Positions 53,111-64,000 of a stretch of 64,000 nt of DNA are shown here, one piece after another. How positions within the stretch are numbered: position 1 is the first letter of the stretch; the number at the start of each line of letters is the position of its first letter. Below the pieces are notes generated by a model. That model was not told where the DNA came from, made no database searches, and worked only from the letters and a program-made list of their open reading frames with translations. Origin of the DNA: Demequina maris (lineage in GTDB: Bacteria > Actinomycetota > Actinomycetes > Actinomycetales > Demequinaceae); contig NZ_BBLX01000001.1 in assembly GCF_000971155.1 (NCBI RefSeq), positions 103,879-167,878 on the forward strand, written 5' to 3'. A program made the position numbers and the translations under genes.

Positions 53111-53653
53111 GTGACTGGCACCATCATGGGGGCGGCGGATATCTCGCGCGCCCTGACTCGAATCGCGCACGAGATCGTCGAGCGCAACGACGGCGCCGCC
53201 GACGTGGTCCTCATGGGCATCCCGACCCGAGGCCTCCCGATCGCGCACCGCCTCGCCGCCCGTATCGCGGAGATCGAGCCCGGTTACGACGCCGAGCACG
53301 CCTGCGGCGCCCTCGACATCACGATGTACCGCGACGACCTCTTCAAGAACCCGACGCGCACCATCGGCACCACCTCGGTGCCCGACGCCGGCATCGATGA
53401 TGCGGTGGTGGTCCTGGTCGACGACGTGTTCCATACCGGGCGCACCATTCGCGCCGCCCTCGACGCGATCCGCGACCTGGGCAGGCCCCGCGCCGTCCAG
53501 CTCGCCGCGCTGGTGGATAGGGGCCACCGCGAGCTGCCCATCCGCGCCGACTTCGTGGGCAAGAACATCCCCACGGCCCGCTCCGAGCGCGTCGACGTGC
53601 GCCTCGAGGAGATCGACGGCGAGGACGCCGTCATCCTGCGGAAGGGGGAGTGA
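53111..53653 (+). CDS. pyrR: Bifunctional pyr operon regulator / uracil phosphoribosyltransferase PyrR
   Basis: 180 residues. Type I phosphoribosyltransferase fold: PRPP loop [45 protein letters not shown] and a C-terminal [21 protein letters not shown]. Senses UMP and binds the loop in its own leader. GTG 53111 is six bases after AAGGAGGT; the longer frame would read through the RNA hairpin. First gene of the de novo pyrimidine operon. Confidence 0.95.
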   Translation: MTGTIMGAADISRALTRIAHEIVERNDGAADVVLMGIPTRGLPIAHRLAARIAEIEPGYDAEHACGALDITMYRDDLFKNPTRTIGTTSVPDAGIDDAVVVLVDDVFHTGRTIRAALDAIRDLGRPRAVQLAALVDRGHRELPIRADFVGKNIPTARSERVDVRLEEIDGEDAVILRKGE

Positions 53654-53655
53654 CG

Positions 53656-54609
53656 ATGCGCCACCTCCTCTCGACGAAGGATCTCAGCCGGGACGACGCG
53701 ATCCTCATCCTCGACACCGCGGCCCAGATGGCCGCCACCCAGGAGCGCGAGGTCCGCAAGCTCCCGACCCTGCGCGGCAAGACCGTGGTCAACCTCTTCT
53801 TCGAGGACTCGACCCGCACCCGCATCTCGTTCGAGGCCGCCGCCAAGCGCCTCAGCGCGGACGTCATCAACTTCTCCGCCAAGGGCTCGAGCGTCTCCAA
53901 GGGAGAGTCCCTCAAGGACACCGCCCTCACCCTCCAGGCCATGGGCGCCGACGCGGTCGTGGTCCGTCACTGGGCCTCCGGCGCCGCCTACCAGCTCGCC
54001 CACGGCGGCTGGCTCCACGGCTCCGTCCTCAACGCGGGCGACGGCACCCACCAGCACCCGACCCAGTCGCTGCTCGACGCCTTCACCATCCGCAAGCACC
54101 TCGTCACCGACCCGATGGGGAACGACCTCGCCGGACTCACCGTCGCGATCGTCGGCGACGTGCTCCACAGCCGCGTCGCCCGCTCCAACGTGCACCTGCT
54201 GCACACGCTCGGCGCGAAGGTCGTCCTCGTGGCGCCCGCCACGCTCGTGCCTGTCGGCGTCGAGCCCTGGCCCTGCGACGTGGTCCACACCCTCGACGAG
54301 GCGATCGAGTCCTACGACATCGACGCGCTCATGATGCTCCGCGTCCAGCGCGAGCGCATGACCGGCGGCGGCTTCTTCCCGAGCCCCAACGAGTACACGC
54401 GCCTCTTCGGCCTCGACGGCGACCGCCTGCGCCGCCTGCCCGACCACGCCATCGTCATGCACCCCGGCCCCATGAACCGGGGCCTCGAGATCTCGGCCGA
54501 GGCCGCCGACTCGCCCCGCTCCGTCATCGTGGAGCAGGTCGCGAACGGCGTCGCCGTCCGCATGGCCGCCCTGTACCTGCTGCTTGCCGGAGAGGAGGGC
54601 GCCCAGTGA
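53656..54609 (+). CDS. pyrB: Aspartate carbamoyltransferase catalytic subunit
   Basis: 317 residues. Forms N-carbamoylaspartate. Carbamoyl phosphate site [31 protein letters not shown], and [13 protein letters not shown] are intact. Start ATG 53656 lies in a nine-base match (53652-53660) to the repeated word, with AGGGGGA six bases upstream; GTG 53650 would also be in frame. No pyrI regulatory subunit follows, as usual in Gram-positives. Confidence 0.96.
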   Translation: MRHLLSTKDLSRDDAILILDTAAQMAATQEREVRKLPTLRGKTVVNLFFEDSTRTRISFEAAAKRLSADVINFSAKGSSVSKGESLKDTALTLQAMGADAVVVRHWASGAAYQLAHGGWLHGSVLNAGDGTHQHPTQSLLDAFTIRKHLVTDPMGNDLAGLTVAIVGDVLHSRVARSNVHLLHTLGAKVVLVAPATLVPVGVEPWPCDVVHTLDEAIESYDIDALMMLRVQRERMTGGGFFPSPNEYTRLFGLDGDRLRRLPDHAIVMHPGPMNRGLEISAEAADSPRSVIVEQVANGVAVRMAALYLLLAGEEGAQ

Positions 54610-55913
54610 GCCGCCCCATCGTCATCGAGAACGCGTCCCTGTACGGGGACATCACCGCCAGCCTCCTCATCGAGGACGGCGTCATCACGAAGATCGCCGA
54701 CGCCATCGACGCACCGGACGATGCGGTGGTCATCGACGCGACCGGCCTCGTCGCCCTCCCGGGCCTCGTGGACCTCCACACCCACCTCCGCGAGCCCGGC
54801 CGCGAGGACGCCGAGACCATCGAGACCGGCTCCCGCGCCGCCGCCCGCGGCGGCTGGACCGCCGTCTTCGCGATGGCCAACACCAACCCTGTCGCCGACA
54901 CCGCCGGCGTGGTCGAGCAGGTGTGGAGCCGCGGCCGCGAGATCGGCCTGGTGGACGTGTTCCCGGTCGGCGCCGTGACGGTGGGCCTCAAGGGCGAGCA
55001 CCTCTCCGAGATGGGCGCCATGGCCGACTCGAAGGCCAAGGTGCGCCTCTTCTCCGACGACGGCGTCTGCGTCTACGACCCGGTCATCATGCGCCGCGCC
55101 CTCGAGTACGTGAAGACGTTCGACGGTGCCGTCGTCCAGCACGCCCAGGATCTGCGCCTCACCGAGGGCTCACAGATGCACGAGGGCGTCGTGAGCGCCG
55201 AGCTCGGCCTCGCCGGCTGGCCGGCTGTCGCCGAGGAGTCGATCGTCGCCCGCGACGCGCTGCTCGCCGAGCACGTCGGCTCCCGCGTCCACGTCCAGCA
55301 CCTCAGCACCGCCGGTTCGGTCGAGATCATCCGCTGGGCCAAGGCCCGCGGCATCAACGTCACCGCCGAGGCGACCCCGCACCACCTCCTCCTCACGGAC
55401 GAGAGCGCCCGCACCTACGACCCGCTGTTCAAGGTCAACCCGCCGCTGCGCACCCAGGCCGACGTCGATGCCCTCCGTGCGGCGGTCGCCGACGGCACCA
55501 TCGACATCATCGCCACCGACCACGCGCCGCACGCGGCCGAGGACAAGGACTGCGAGTGGGCCGCCGCCTCGTTCGGCATGCTCGGCCTCGAGACCGCGCT
55601 CGGCGTGATCCAGAAGGCGCTCGTCGACACCGGCGCGCTCACCTGGCGCGACGTGGCCCGCCTCATGTCGGAGGCCCCCGCGCGCATCGGCAAGGTCGAC
55701 GACCAGCACGGCCGCCCGCTCGCCGAGGGCGAGCCCGCCAACATCACCCTCGTCGACCCGACGGCGGCCTGGACTGTCGACGGCGCCCAGCTGGCCTCCC
55801 GCGCCAGCAACACCCCGTACGGCGGCATCGAGCTGCCCGGCCGCGCCGTGGCCACCCTGCTGCGCGGCGTCCCCACCCATCTCGACCCGCAGCTGGAAGG
55901 AGCCTTCGCATGA
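54606..55913 (+). CDS. pyrC: Dihydroorotase
   Basis: 435 residues, amidohydrolase type I. Metal ligands in [10 protein letters not shown], further histidines in VQHAQD and [10 protein letters not shown], and the catalytic Asp in [13 protein letters not shown]. Cyclises carbamoylaspartate. GTG 54606 overlaps the pyrB stop, and its stop overlaps carA. One 10-base word (54716-54725) reads as DDA. In many actinobacteria a small membrane-protein gene lies between pyrC and carA; none is present here. Confidence 0.95.
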   Translation: MSRPIVIENASLYGDITASLLIEDGVITKIADAIDAPDDAVVIDATGLVALPGLVDLHTHLREPGREDAETIETGSRAAARGGWTAVFAMANTNPVADTAGVVEQVWSRGREIGLVDVFPVGAVTVGLKGEHLSEMGAMADSKAKVRLFSDDGVCVYDPVIMRRALEYVKTFDGAVVQHAQDLRLTEGSQMHEGVVSAELGLAGWPAVAEESIVARDALLAEHVGSRVHVQHLSTAGSVEIIRWAKARGINVTAEATPHHLLLTDESARTYDPLFKVNPPLRTQADVDALRAAVADGTIDIIATDHAPHAAEDKDCEWAAASFGMLGLETALGVIQKALVDTGALTWRDVARLMSEAPARIGKVDDQHGRPLAEGEPANITLVDPTAAWTVDGAQLASRASNTPYGGIELPGRAVATLLRGVPTHLDPQLEGAFA

Positions 55914-57020
55914 AGGCAGTGCTCGTCCTCGAGGACGGCCAGACGTTCGAGGGCCGCGCGTACGGCGCGACCGGCGAGACGCTCGGCGAGATCGTCTTCA
56001 ACACCGGCATGACCGGCTACCAGGAGACGCTCACCGACCCGAGCTATCACAAGCAGATCGTCGTGATGACGGCGCCGCACATCGGCAACACCGGAGTGAA
56101 CGACGAGGACGACGAGTCGCGCCGCTACTGGGTCGCCGGCTACGTGGTCCGCGACCCCGCACGCCGCCCCTCTAACTGGCGCGCGCAGCGCAGCCTCGAC
56201 GAGGACCTCGTCGCGCAGGGCGTCGTCGGCATCTCCGGCATCGACACCCGCCAGCTCACCCGCGTGCTCCGGACGGCGGGCGTGATGCGCGCCGGCATCT
56301 TCTCCGGCGAGGACCTTCCCGGGCACGATGCGCTGGTCGAGAAGGTGCGCACCAGCGCACAGATGAAGGGCGCCCACTTGGCCGACGAGGTCTCGGTCAT
56401 CGAGCCCTACACCGTCGAGCCGGAGGGGGACCAGGTCGCGCACGTCGTGGCCGTCGACCTCGGCATCAAGGCGATGACCCCGCAGCAGATGGCCCAGCGC
56501 GGCATCAAGGTGACCGTCGTGCCCTCGACCACCCCCGCATCGTCCATCCTGGAGATGCACCCCGACGGCGTGTTCTTCTCGAACGGCCCCGGCGACCCGG
56601 GCGCCGCCGATGCCACCGTCGCGACCCTGCGCGAGGTGCTCGACGCGAAGGTGCCGTTCTTCGGCATCTGCTTCGGCAACCAGATCCTGGGCCGCGCGCT
56701 CGGCTACGGTACCTACAAGCTGCAGTTCGGCCACCGCGGCATCAACCAGCCGGTGATGGACCGCACCACCGGCAAGGTCGAGGTCACCGCCCACAACCAC
56801 GGCTTCGCCGTCGACGCGCCGCTCGAGGGGGAGTCCGACTCCCCGTACGGCTACGGCAAGGTCCGCGTCAGCCACGTGTGCCTCAACGACGACGTGGTCG
56901 AGGGCCTCGAGTGCGTCGACATCCCGGCGTTCTCGGTCCAGTACCACCCCGAGGCCGCGGCCGGTCCGCACGACGCCTCGTACCTCTTCGACCGCTTCCT
57001 CGACCTCATGAAGGGCCAGC

Positions 57021-57028
<8 letters not shown>
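55910..57028 (+). CDS. carA: Carbamoyl-phosphate synthase small subunit
   Basis: 372 residues. N-terminal domain ([35 protein letters not shown]) and C-terminal glutaminase with nucleophile Cys in [12 protein letters not shown] and the His/Glu in VQYHPEA. Supplies ammonia to CarB. Overlaps pyrC by four and carB by eight bases. One 10-base word (56536-56545) reads as ASS. Confidence 0.96.
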
Positions 57029-60317
<3,289 letters not shown>

Positions 60318-60325
60318 AAGTGGCA

Positions 60326-60356
60326 CCGCGGGTCGCGCATGACCGATGCGCGACCC
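60326..60356 (+). terminator. Hairpin after carB
   Basis: GCGGGTCGCGCAT (60326-60338) and ATGCGCGACCCGC (60344-60356) are perfectly complementary, loop GACCG. No T-tract. It probably ends much of the pyr operon transcription before pyrF. Confidence 0.75.
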
Positions 60357-60393
60357 GCCCGGGCGCGCCCGCGCGCCCGCTCAACATCGCAGG

Positions 60394-60399
60394 TAGAGT
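60394..60399 (+). promoter_or_regulatory. Candidate -10 (TAGAGT) for pyrF
   Basis: TAGAGT, 44 bases before the pyrF ATG and after the carB hairpin, so pyrF and mihF/gmk may have their own promoter. Confidence 0.4.
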
Positions 60400-60442
60400 G
60401 ACAACGGCTGCACATTTCGGGTAGCCCATGAGGGAGGTAGGG

Positions 60443-61282
60443 ATGGCGTTCGGCGCCCGTCTCGCGACCGCGATGGACCGGTTCGGTCCGCTCTGCGTGG
60501 GGATCGATCCCCACCCCGGGCTGCTCGCGTCCTGGGGCATGGAGGACACCGCGGCATCGCTGCGCGAGTTCGGCGACGCGGTGCTCGAGGCGAGCGCGGG
60601 GGAGTGCGCCGCCGTCAAGCCCAACGCCGCGTTCTTCGAGCGGCACGGCTCCGCCGGCGTCGCCGCCCTCGAGCACGTGCTCGGCCGCGCCCGTGAGCTG
60701 GACCTGCTCACGGTCCTCGACGCCAAGCGCGGCGACATCGGGTCGACGATGCAGGGCTACGCCGAGTCGTACCTGCGCCCCGGCGCGCCCCTCGAGTGCG
60801 ACTCGCTCACCGTGTCGCCGTACCTCGGCTTCGGCTCACTCTCGCCCGCGCTCGACCTCGCGCGCGAGCACGGCAAGGGCATCTTCGTGCTGGCCCTCAC
60901 CTCGAACCCCGAGGGGCCCGAGGTCCAGCACGCCATCACGCCGGACGGCCGTGCCGTCGCGGCCGTGGTCGCCGACGAGGCGGCCGCGCTCAACAGCGGT
61001 GCCAGCCCCATGGGCGACGTCGGCCTCGTGGTCGGCGCGACGGTGGGGGACGCGGTGCAGCGTCTCGGCATCGATCTCGACCGGGTCAATGGTCCTATCC
61101 TTTCCCCCGGAGTGGGGGCACAAGGGGCCGGACCAGCGGAATTGTCCCTGGTCTTCGGGAACGCGCGGGGTCGCGTGCTCGTCAATCAGTCGAGGGGCGT
61201 GCTCAAGGCCGGCCCCACTGTCGAGAAGCTGCGCGAGGCCGTCATCGAGGCGTCCGCCGCAGCACGGAGCATCCTGCGCTAG
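60443..61282 (+). CDS. pyrF: Orotidine 5'-phosphate decarboxylase (subfamily 2)
   Basis: 279 residues, last step to UMP. The catalytic Asp-Lys array is LTVLDAKRGDIGSTM, with CVGIDPHPG near the start and ILSPGVGAQGAGP near the phosphate site. The length and motif place it in the longer type used by mycobacteria. ATG 60443 has GGGAGG five bases upstream; ATG 60428 has none. Confidence 0.95.
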   Translation: MAFGARLATAMDRFGPLCVGIDPHPGLLASWGMEDTAASLREFGDAVLEASAGECAAVKPNAAFFERHGSAGVAALEHVLGRARELDLLTVLDAKRGDIGSTMQGYAESYLRPGAPLECDSLTVSPYLGFGSLSPALDLAREHGKGIFVLALTSNPEGPEVQHAITPDGRAVAAVVADEAAALNSGASPMGDVGLVVGATVGDAVQRLGIDLDRVNGPILSPGVGAQGAGPAELSLVFGNARGRVLVNQSRGVLKAGPTVEKLREAVIEASAAARSILR

Positions 61283-61304
61283 CCGCAGGGGAAAGGGAGA
61301 GGCC

Positions 61305-61619
61305 ATGGCCACCCCGGAACTTACTGATGAGCAGCGCGCGGCCGCGCTGGTGAAGGCCACCGCGGTGCGCTCCGCGCGCCGCGTCTTCAAGGAGCAGCTG
61401 ACGCGCGGCGAGATGAGCCTCGCCGAGGCGATCCGCAAGGCGAAGGCGGACGAGGCCCTCGCGGGCATCCGCGTCCGCGACCTGCTGCAGTGCCTGCCGG
61501 GCATCGGCCCGAAGCGCGCGCAGCTGGTGATGGAGGAGATCGGCATCTCCCTCGCCCGCCGCATCCGCGGGCTCGGCCAGCACCAGGTGGAGGCCCTCAT
61601 CGAGCGCGAGCGCCGGTGA
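61305..61619 (+). CDS. mihF: Integration host factor, actinobacterial type
   Basis: 104 residues, helical with a helix-two-turn-helix DNA-binding core ([25 protein letters not shown]). Nucleoid protein required for L5 phage integration in mycobacteria and involved in chromosome compaction. Its position directly before gmk is conserved in actinobacteria. GGGAGAGG precedes ATG 61305. Overlaps gmk by four bases. Confidence 0.95.
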   Translation: MATPELTDEQRAAALVKATAVRSARRVFKEQLTRGEMSLAEAIRKAKADEALAGIRVRDLLQCLPGIGPKRAQLVMEEIGISLARRIRGLGQHQVEALIERERR

Positions 61620-62170
61620 GCAGACTCGTCGTCCTTGCCGGCCCCACCGCGGTCGGCAAGGGCACCGTCGTGCGCGCGCTGCGCGACATGGCACCCGAGG
61701 TCTACATCTCCGTCTCCGCCACCACGCGCGCCCCGCGTCCCGGCGAGATCGACGGCGTGCACTACCACTTCATCGAGCGGGACGACTTCGACCGCCGCAT
61801 CGAGGCGGGCGAGTTCCTCGAGTGGGCGACCGTGCACGGGCAGAACAAGTACGGCACCCTGCGCGGCCCCGTCGACGAGCGTCTCGCCGAGGGCGAGCCG
61901 GTGCTCCTGGAGATCGACCTCCAGGGCGCCCGGCAGGTCAAGGAGACGATGCCCGACGCGCATTTCGTGTTCCTGTCGCCCCCGTCGTGGGACGAGCTGG
62001 TCAACCGGCTCGTCGGCCGCGGCACCGAGGACGAGGAGGAGCGGGAGCGTCGGCTCGCCACCGCGCGCGACGAGATGGCCGCCGTCGAGGAGTTCGACCA
62101 GGTCATCGTCAACGACACCGTCGAGCGCGCCGCCGCGGAGCTCCTGTCCGTGGTCCGTGGAACCCGGTAG
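61616..62170 (+). CDS. gmk: Guanylate kinase
   Basis: 184 residues. P-loop GPTAVGKGT (residues 9-17), [24 protein letters not shown]-binding segment, [13 protein letters not shown]. Converts GMP to GDP. Start GTG 61616 overlaps the mihF stop. Its TAG stop begins the rpoZ -10 box. Confidence 0.96.
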   Translation: MSRLVVLAGPTAVGKGTVVRALRDMAPEVYISVSATTRAPRPGEIDGVHYHFIERDDFDRRIEAGEFLEWATVHGQNKYGTLRGPVDERLAEGEPVLLEIDLQGARQVKETMPDAHFVFLSPPSWDELVNRLVGRGTEDEEERERRLATARDEMAAVEEFDQVIVNDTVERAAAELLSVVRGTR

Positions 62171-62173
62171 AAT
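62168..62173 (+). promoter_or_regulatory. Candidate -10 (TAGAAT) for rpoZ, built on the gmk stop codon
   Basis: TAGAAT begins with the gmk TAG. The leader of about 28 bases contains a CTTTTTCAAA stretch and TAAGGAG before the GTG. Confidence 0.5.
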
Positions 62174-62207
62174 GCCGGAAGTCTTTTTCAAACCTTAAGG
62201 AGCAACC

Positions 62208-62480
62208 GTGGCCGGAACCGTCGCGAACCCCATCGGCATCACCAACCCGCCCATCGACGAGCTGCTCGACAAGGTCGACTCGAAGTACGCCCTGGTGATC
62301 TACGCGTCCAAGCGTGCCCGCCAGATCAACTCGTACTACGAGGCTCTCGGCGAGGGCCACTTCGAGAACGTGGGCCCGCTGGTCGAGGCCGACACCACCG
62401 ACAAGCCGCTGTCCGTCGCGCTCCGTGAGCTCAACCAGGGCGACCTGCTCGAGCTGGGCGACTCCGCCGAGCAGCAGTAG
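62208..62480 (+). CDS. rpoZ: DNA-directed RNA polymerase omega subunit
   Basis: 90 residues. Conserved [31 protein letters not shown] and [15 protein letters not shown]. Stabilises beta-prime. GTG 62208 with TAAGGAG eight bases upstream. The gmk-rpoZ-coaBC-metK order is standard in actinobacteria. Confidence 0.96.
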   Translation: MAGTVANPIGITNPPIDELLDKVDSKYALVIYASKRARQINSYYEALGEGHFENVGPLVEADTTDKPLSVALRELNQGDLLELGDSAEQQ

Positions 62481-62483
62481 CCC

Positions 62484-63710
62484 GTGCGCGTCCTCCTGGG
62501 CGTCACCGGCGGGGTGGCGGCGTACAAGGCCGCCATCGTGCTGAGACGCCTCAAGGAGGACGGGCACATCGTCCGCGTCGTCCCCACGCCTGCCGCGCTG
62601 CAGTTCGTGGGGCGCGCGACGTGGGAGGCCCTGTCGGGCCTCCCCGCCACGTCGGACACGTTCGACAACGTCCCCGCGGTCGAGCACGTGCGGCTCGGCC
62701 AGCAGGCGGACCTCGTGCTGGTCGCCCCCGCGACCGCCGACTTCCTCGCGCAGCTCGCCCACGGCGAGGCGCGCGACCTCCTGGGCAACGCCCTGCTCGC
62801 GACCCGCGCCCCCGTCGTGGTGGCGCCCGCGATGCACACCGAGATGTGGGAGAAGGCCTCCACGCAGGCCAACGTCGCGACCCTCCGCGCGCGGGGGATC
62901 ACCGTGATCGAGCCGGCCGTCGGCCGCCTCACGGGCCCCGACACCGGCCCCGGCCGCCTTCCCGAGCCCGACGACATCGTCGCCGCCGCCTACGCCGTCG
63001 CGGAGGGCGCCCTGCCGCCCGAGACCCTGTCGCCCGGCGGCGCCTGGGGCGACCTCGTCGGCACGCGCATCGTCATCACCGCCGGCGGCACCCGCGAGCC
63101 TCTCGACGCCGTGCGGTACCTCGGCAACCGCTCGTCCGGCCACCAGGGCTTCGCCCTCGCCGAGGCCGCCCGCGAGCGCGGCGCCGACGTCACCGTCATC
63201 GCGGCGAACGTGACCCTGCCGCTGTCCGAGGGCGTGTCCCGAACCGACGTCGAGACCAGCGCGCAGCTGGCCGAGGCGGTCCGCTCCGCCGCCGCATCGT
63301 CCGACGTCGTCATCATGGCCGCCGCCGTCGCCGACTTCCGGCCGGTCGCGGCGTCCACGACCAAGATCAAGAAGGACGGCTCGGGCGGCATGACCCTCGC
63401 GCTCGTCGAGACCGAGGACATCCTCCGCGGCCTCGTCGAGGAGGCCGTCCCCGGCCGCACCGTCGTCGGCTTCGCGGCCGAGACCGGGGACGATGCGGCG
63501 TCCGCCCTGGACCACGCGCGCGCCAAGGCGCGCCGCAAGGGCGCCGACCTGCTGGTGTTCAACCCGGTGGACGGCGGCAAGGGCTTCGGCGACGTCCCCA
63601 ACGAGGTGACGATCCTCGACCGCGAGGGCGCCGAGATCGCCCGGGCCGCCGGCAGCAAGCTCGCGGTCGCGCACGCGGTGCTCGACGCCGTTGTCTCAGC
63701 CCGCCAGTAG
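62484..63710 (+). CDS. coaBC: Bifunctional phosphopantothenoylcysteine decarboxylase / phosphopantothenate-cysteine ligase
   Basis: 408 residues. N-terminal flavoprotein decarboxylase ([23 protein letters not shown]) and C-terminal ligase ([42 protein letters not shown]). Two steps of coenzyme A synthesis. GTG 62484 is three bases after rpoZ. Two 10-base words (63293 as ASS, 63488 as DDA). Its TAG stop begins the metK -10 box. Confidence 0.95.
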   Translation: MRVLLGVTGGVAAYKAAIVLRRLKEDGHIVRVVPTPAALQFVGRATWEALSGLPATSDTFDNVPAVEHVRLGQQADLVLVAPATADFLAQLAHGEARDLLGNALLATRAPVVVAPAMHTEMWEKASTQANVATLRARGITVIEPAVGRLTGPDTGPGRLPEPDDIVAAAYAVAEGALPPETLSPGGAWGDLVGTRIVITAGGTREPLDAVRYLGNRSSGHQGFALAEAARERGADVTVIAANVTLPLSEGVSRTDVETSAQLAEAVRSAAASSDVVIMAAAVADFRPVAASTTKIKKDGSGGMTLALVETEDILRGLVEEAVPGRTVVGFAAETGDDAASALDHARAKARRKGADLLVFNPVDGGKGFGDVPNEVTILDREGAEIARAAGSKLAVAHAVLDAVVSARQ

Positions 63711-63713
63711 GCT
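63708..63713 (+). promoter_or_regulatory. Candidate -10 (TAGGCT) of a leaderless metK transcript
   Basis: TAGGCT starts with the coaBC stop and is seven bases before the metK ATG. No ribosome-binding site fits between them. Confidence 0.45.
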
Positions 63714-63720
63714 GGCCGCC

Positions 63721-64000
63721 ATGAACAGGCTCTTCACGTCCGAGTCCGTCACCGAGGGCCACCCCGACAAGATCTGCGACCAGGTGTCGGACGCCATCCT
63801 CGACGAGATGCTCCGCCAGGACCCGCTGTCGCGCGTCGCGGTCGAGACGATGGTGACCACCGGCCTCGTGCACGTCGCCGGCGAGGTGACCACCGAGGCG
63901 TACGTCGACATCCCGGGCATCATCCGCGGCGTCGTCAACGACATCGGCTACACCTCCTCGCACGTGGGCTTCGACGGCGACTCGTGCGGCGTCTCGGTGT
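63721..64000 (+). CDS. metK: S-adenosylmethionine synthase, 3' end outside window
   Basis: First 93 residues only. [29 protein letters not shown] is the N-terminal signature of MetK, with the His and Asp that bind ATP phosphates and Mg. Makes SAM from methionine and ATP. The frame runs intact to the window edge. Confidence 0.96.
   Translation, partial: MNRLFTSESVTEGHPDKICDQVSDAILDEMLRQDPLSRVAVETMVTTGLVHVAGEVTTEAYVDIPGIIRGVVNDIGYTSSHVGFDGDSCGVSV

Overview
The window is a 64 kb piece of a high-GC (roughly 70% by eye) Gram-positive actinobacterial chromosome. Three things support this: the PI-mannoside synthesis block (CDP-alcohol phosphotransferase, PatA-like acyltransferase, PimA), the actinobacterial integration host factor mihF next to gmk, and a gene order matching the mycobacterial Rv2613c-ruvB block. 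A Micrococcales-type organism is my best guess; family and genus cannot be fixed from the sequence. No rRNA, tRNA, CRISPR array, prophage or insertion sequence was seen. Genes are densely packed, with many 1-8 nt stop/start overlaps. No gap without a gene exceeds about 210 bases.

Layout. 1-5.2 kb: HIT protein (cut at the left edge), PI-phosphate synthase, PatA-like acyltransferase, PimA, then pyridoxal-phosphate synthase pdxS/pdxT around a NUDIX gene. 5.3-14.2 kb: small lipoprotein (minus), yebC, ruvC, ruvAB behind a LexA-like box, secDF without yajC, and bifunctional relA/spoT. 14.2-20.5 kb: a minus-strand AbiEi-like gene, a DUF349 protein and a membrane cyclophilin, then hisS and aspS. 20.7-29.2 kb is the accessory-looking part: EamA and MFS transporters, a LysR regulator, an MMPL exporter, a secreted SH3b/CHAP hydrolase, rarA and a DUF4287 protein. 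29.4-35.3 kb: rpsD, alaS, ruvX, mltG, aroE. 35.4-47.0 kb: a complete type IVa pilus locus (pilB, pilT, pilC, pilA, three prepilin-like genes, pilD, pilM, pilN, pilO) placed between aroE and aroC, with lower GC. 47.1-51.5 kb: aroC, aroK, aroB, aroQ, efp, nusB. 51.6-53.0 kb: a DUF222/HNH gene. 53.1-64.0 kb: PyrR-controlled pyrimidine operon (pyrR, pyrB, pyrC, carA, carB), pyrF, mihF, gmk, rpoZ, coaBC and the start of metK.

The most striking observation is a 10-base word, GGACGATGCG (complement CGCATCGTCC), found at 32 exact sites by hand reading. My composition-based estimate of the chance count is about 0.3. It occurs on both strands (18/14), inside and between genes, as an inverted pair forming the secF terminator, and overlapping two start codons. 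It is absent from the 12.6 kb that holds the pilus locus. In coding regions it always reads Asp-Asp-Ala, Ala-Ser-Ser or Arg-Ile-Val with codons that look rare here, so the DNA word rather than the protein appears to be preserved. This resembles the DNA uptake sequences of naturally competent Neisseria and Pasteurellaceae. With a PilT-containing type IV pilus nearby, an actinobacterial uptake sequence is a hypothesis worth testing.

Regulation readable from the sequence: many -10 boxes of the form TAnnnT (TAGACT, TAGAAT, TACGCT). Several lie 6-7 bases before a start codon, suggesting leaderless mRNAs, and four are built on the TAG stop codon of the preceding gene. There is also a PyrR-binding RNA loop before pyrR, a LexA-like box before ruvA, and a GTCAC-N6-GTCAC repeat before the CHAP hydrolase that resembles an MtrA site.
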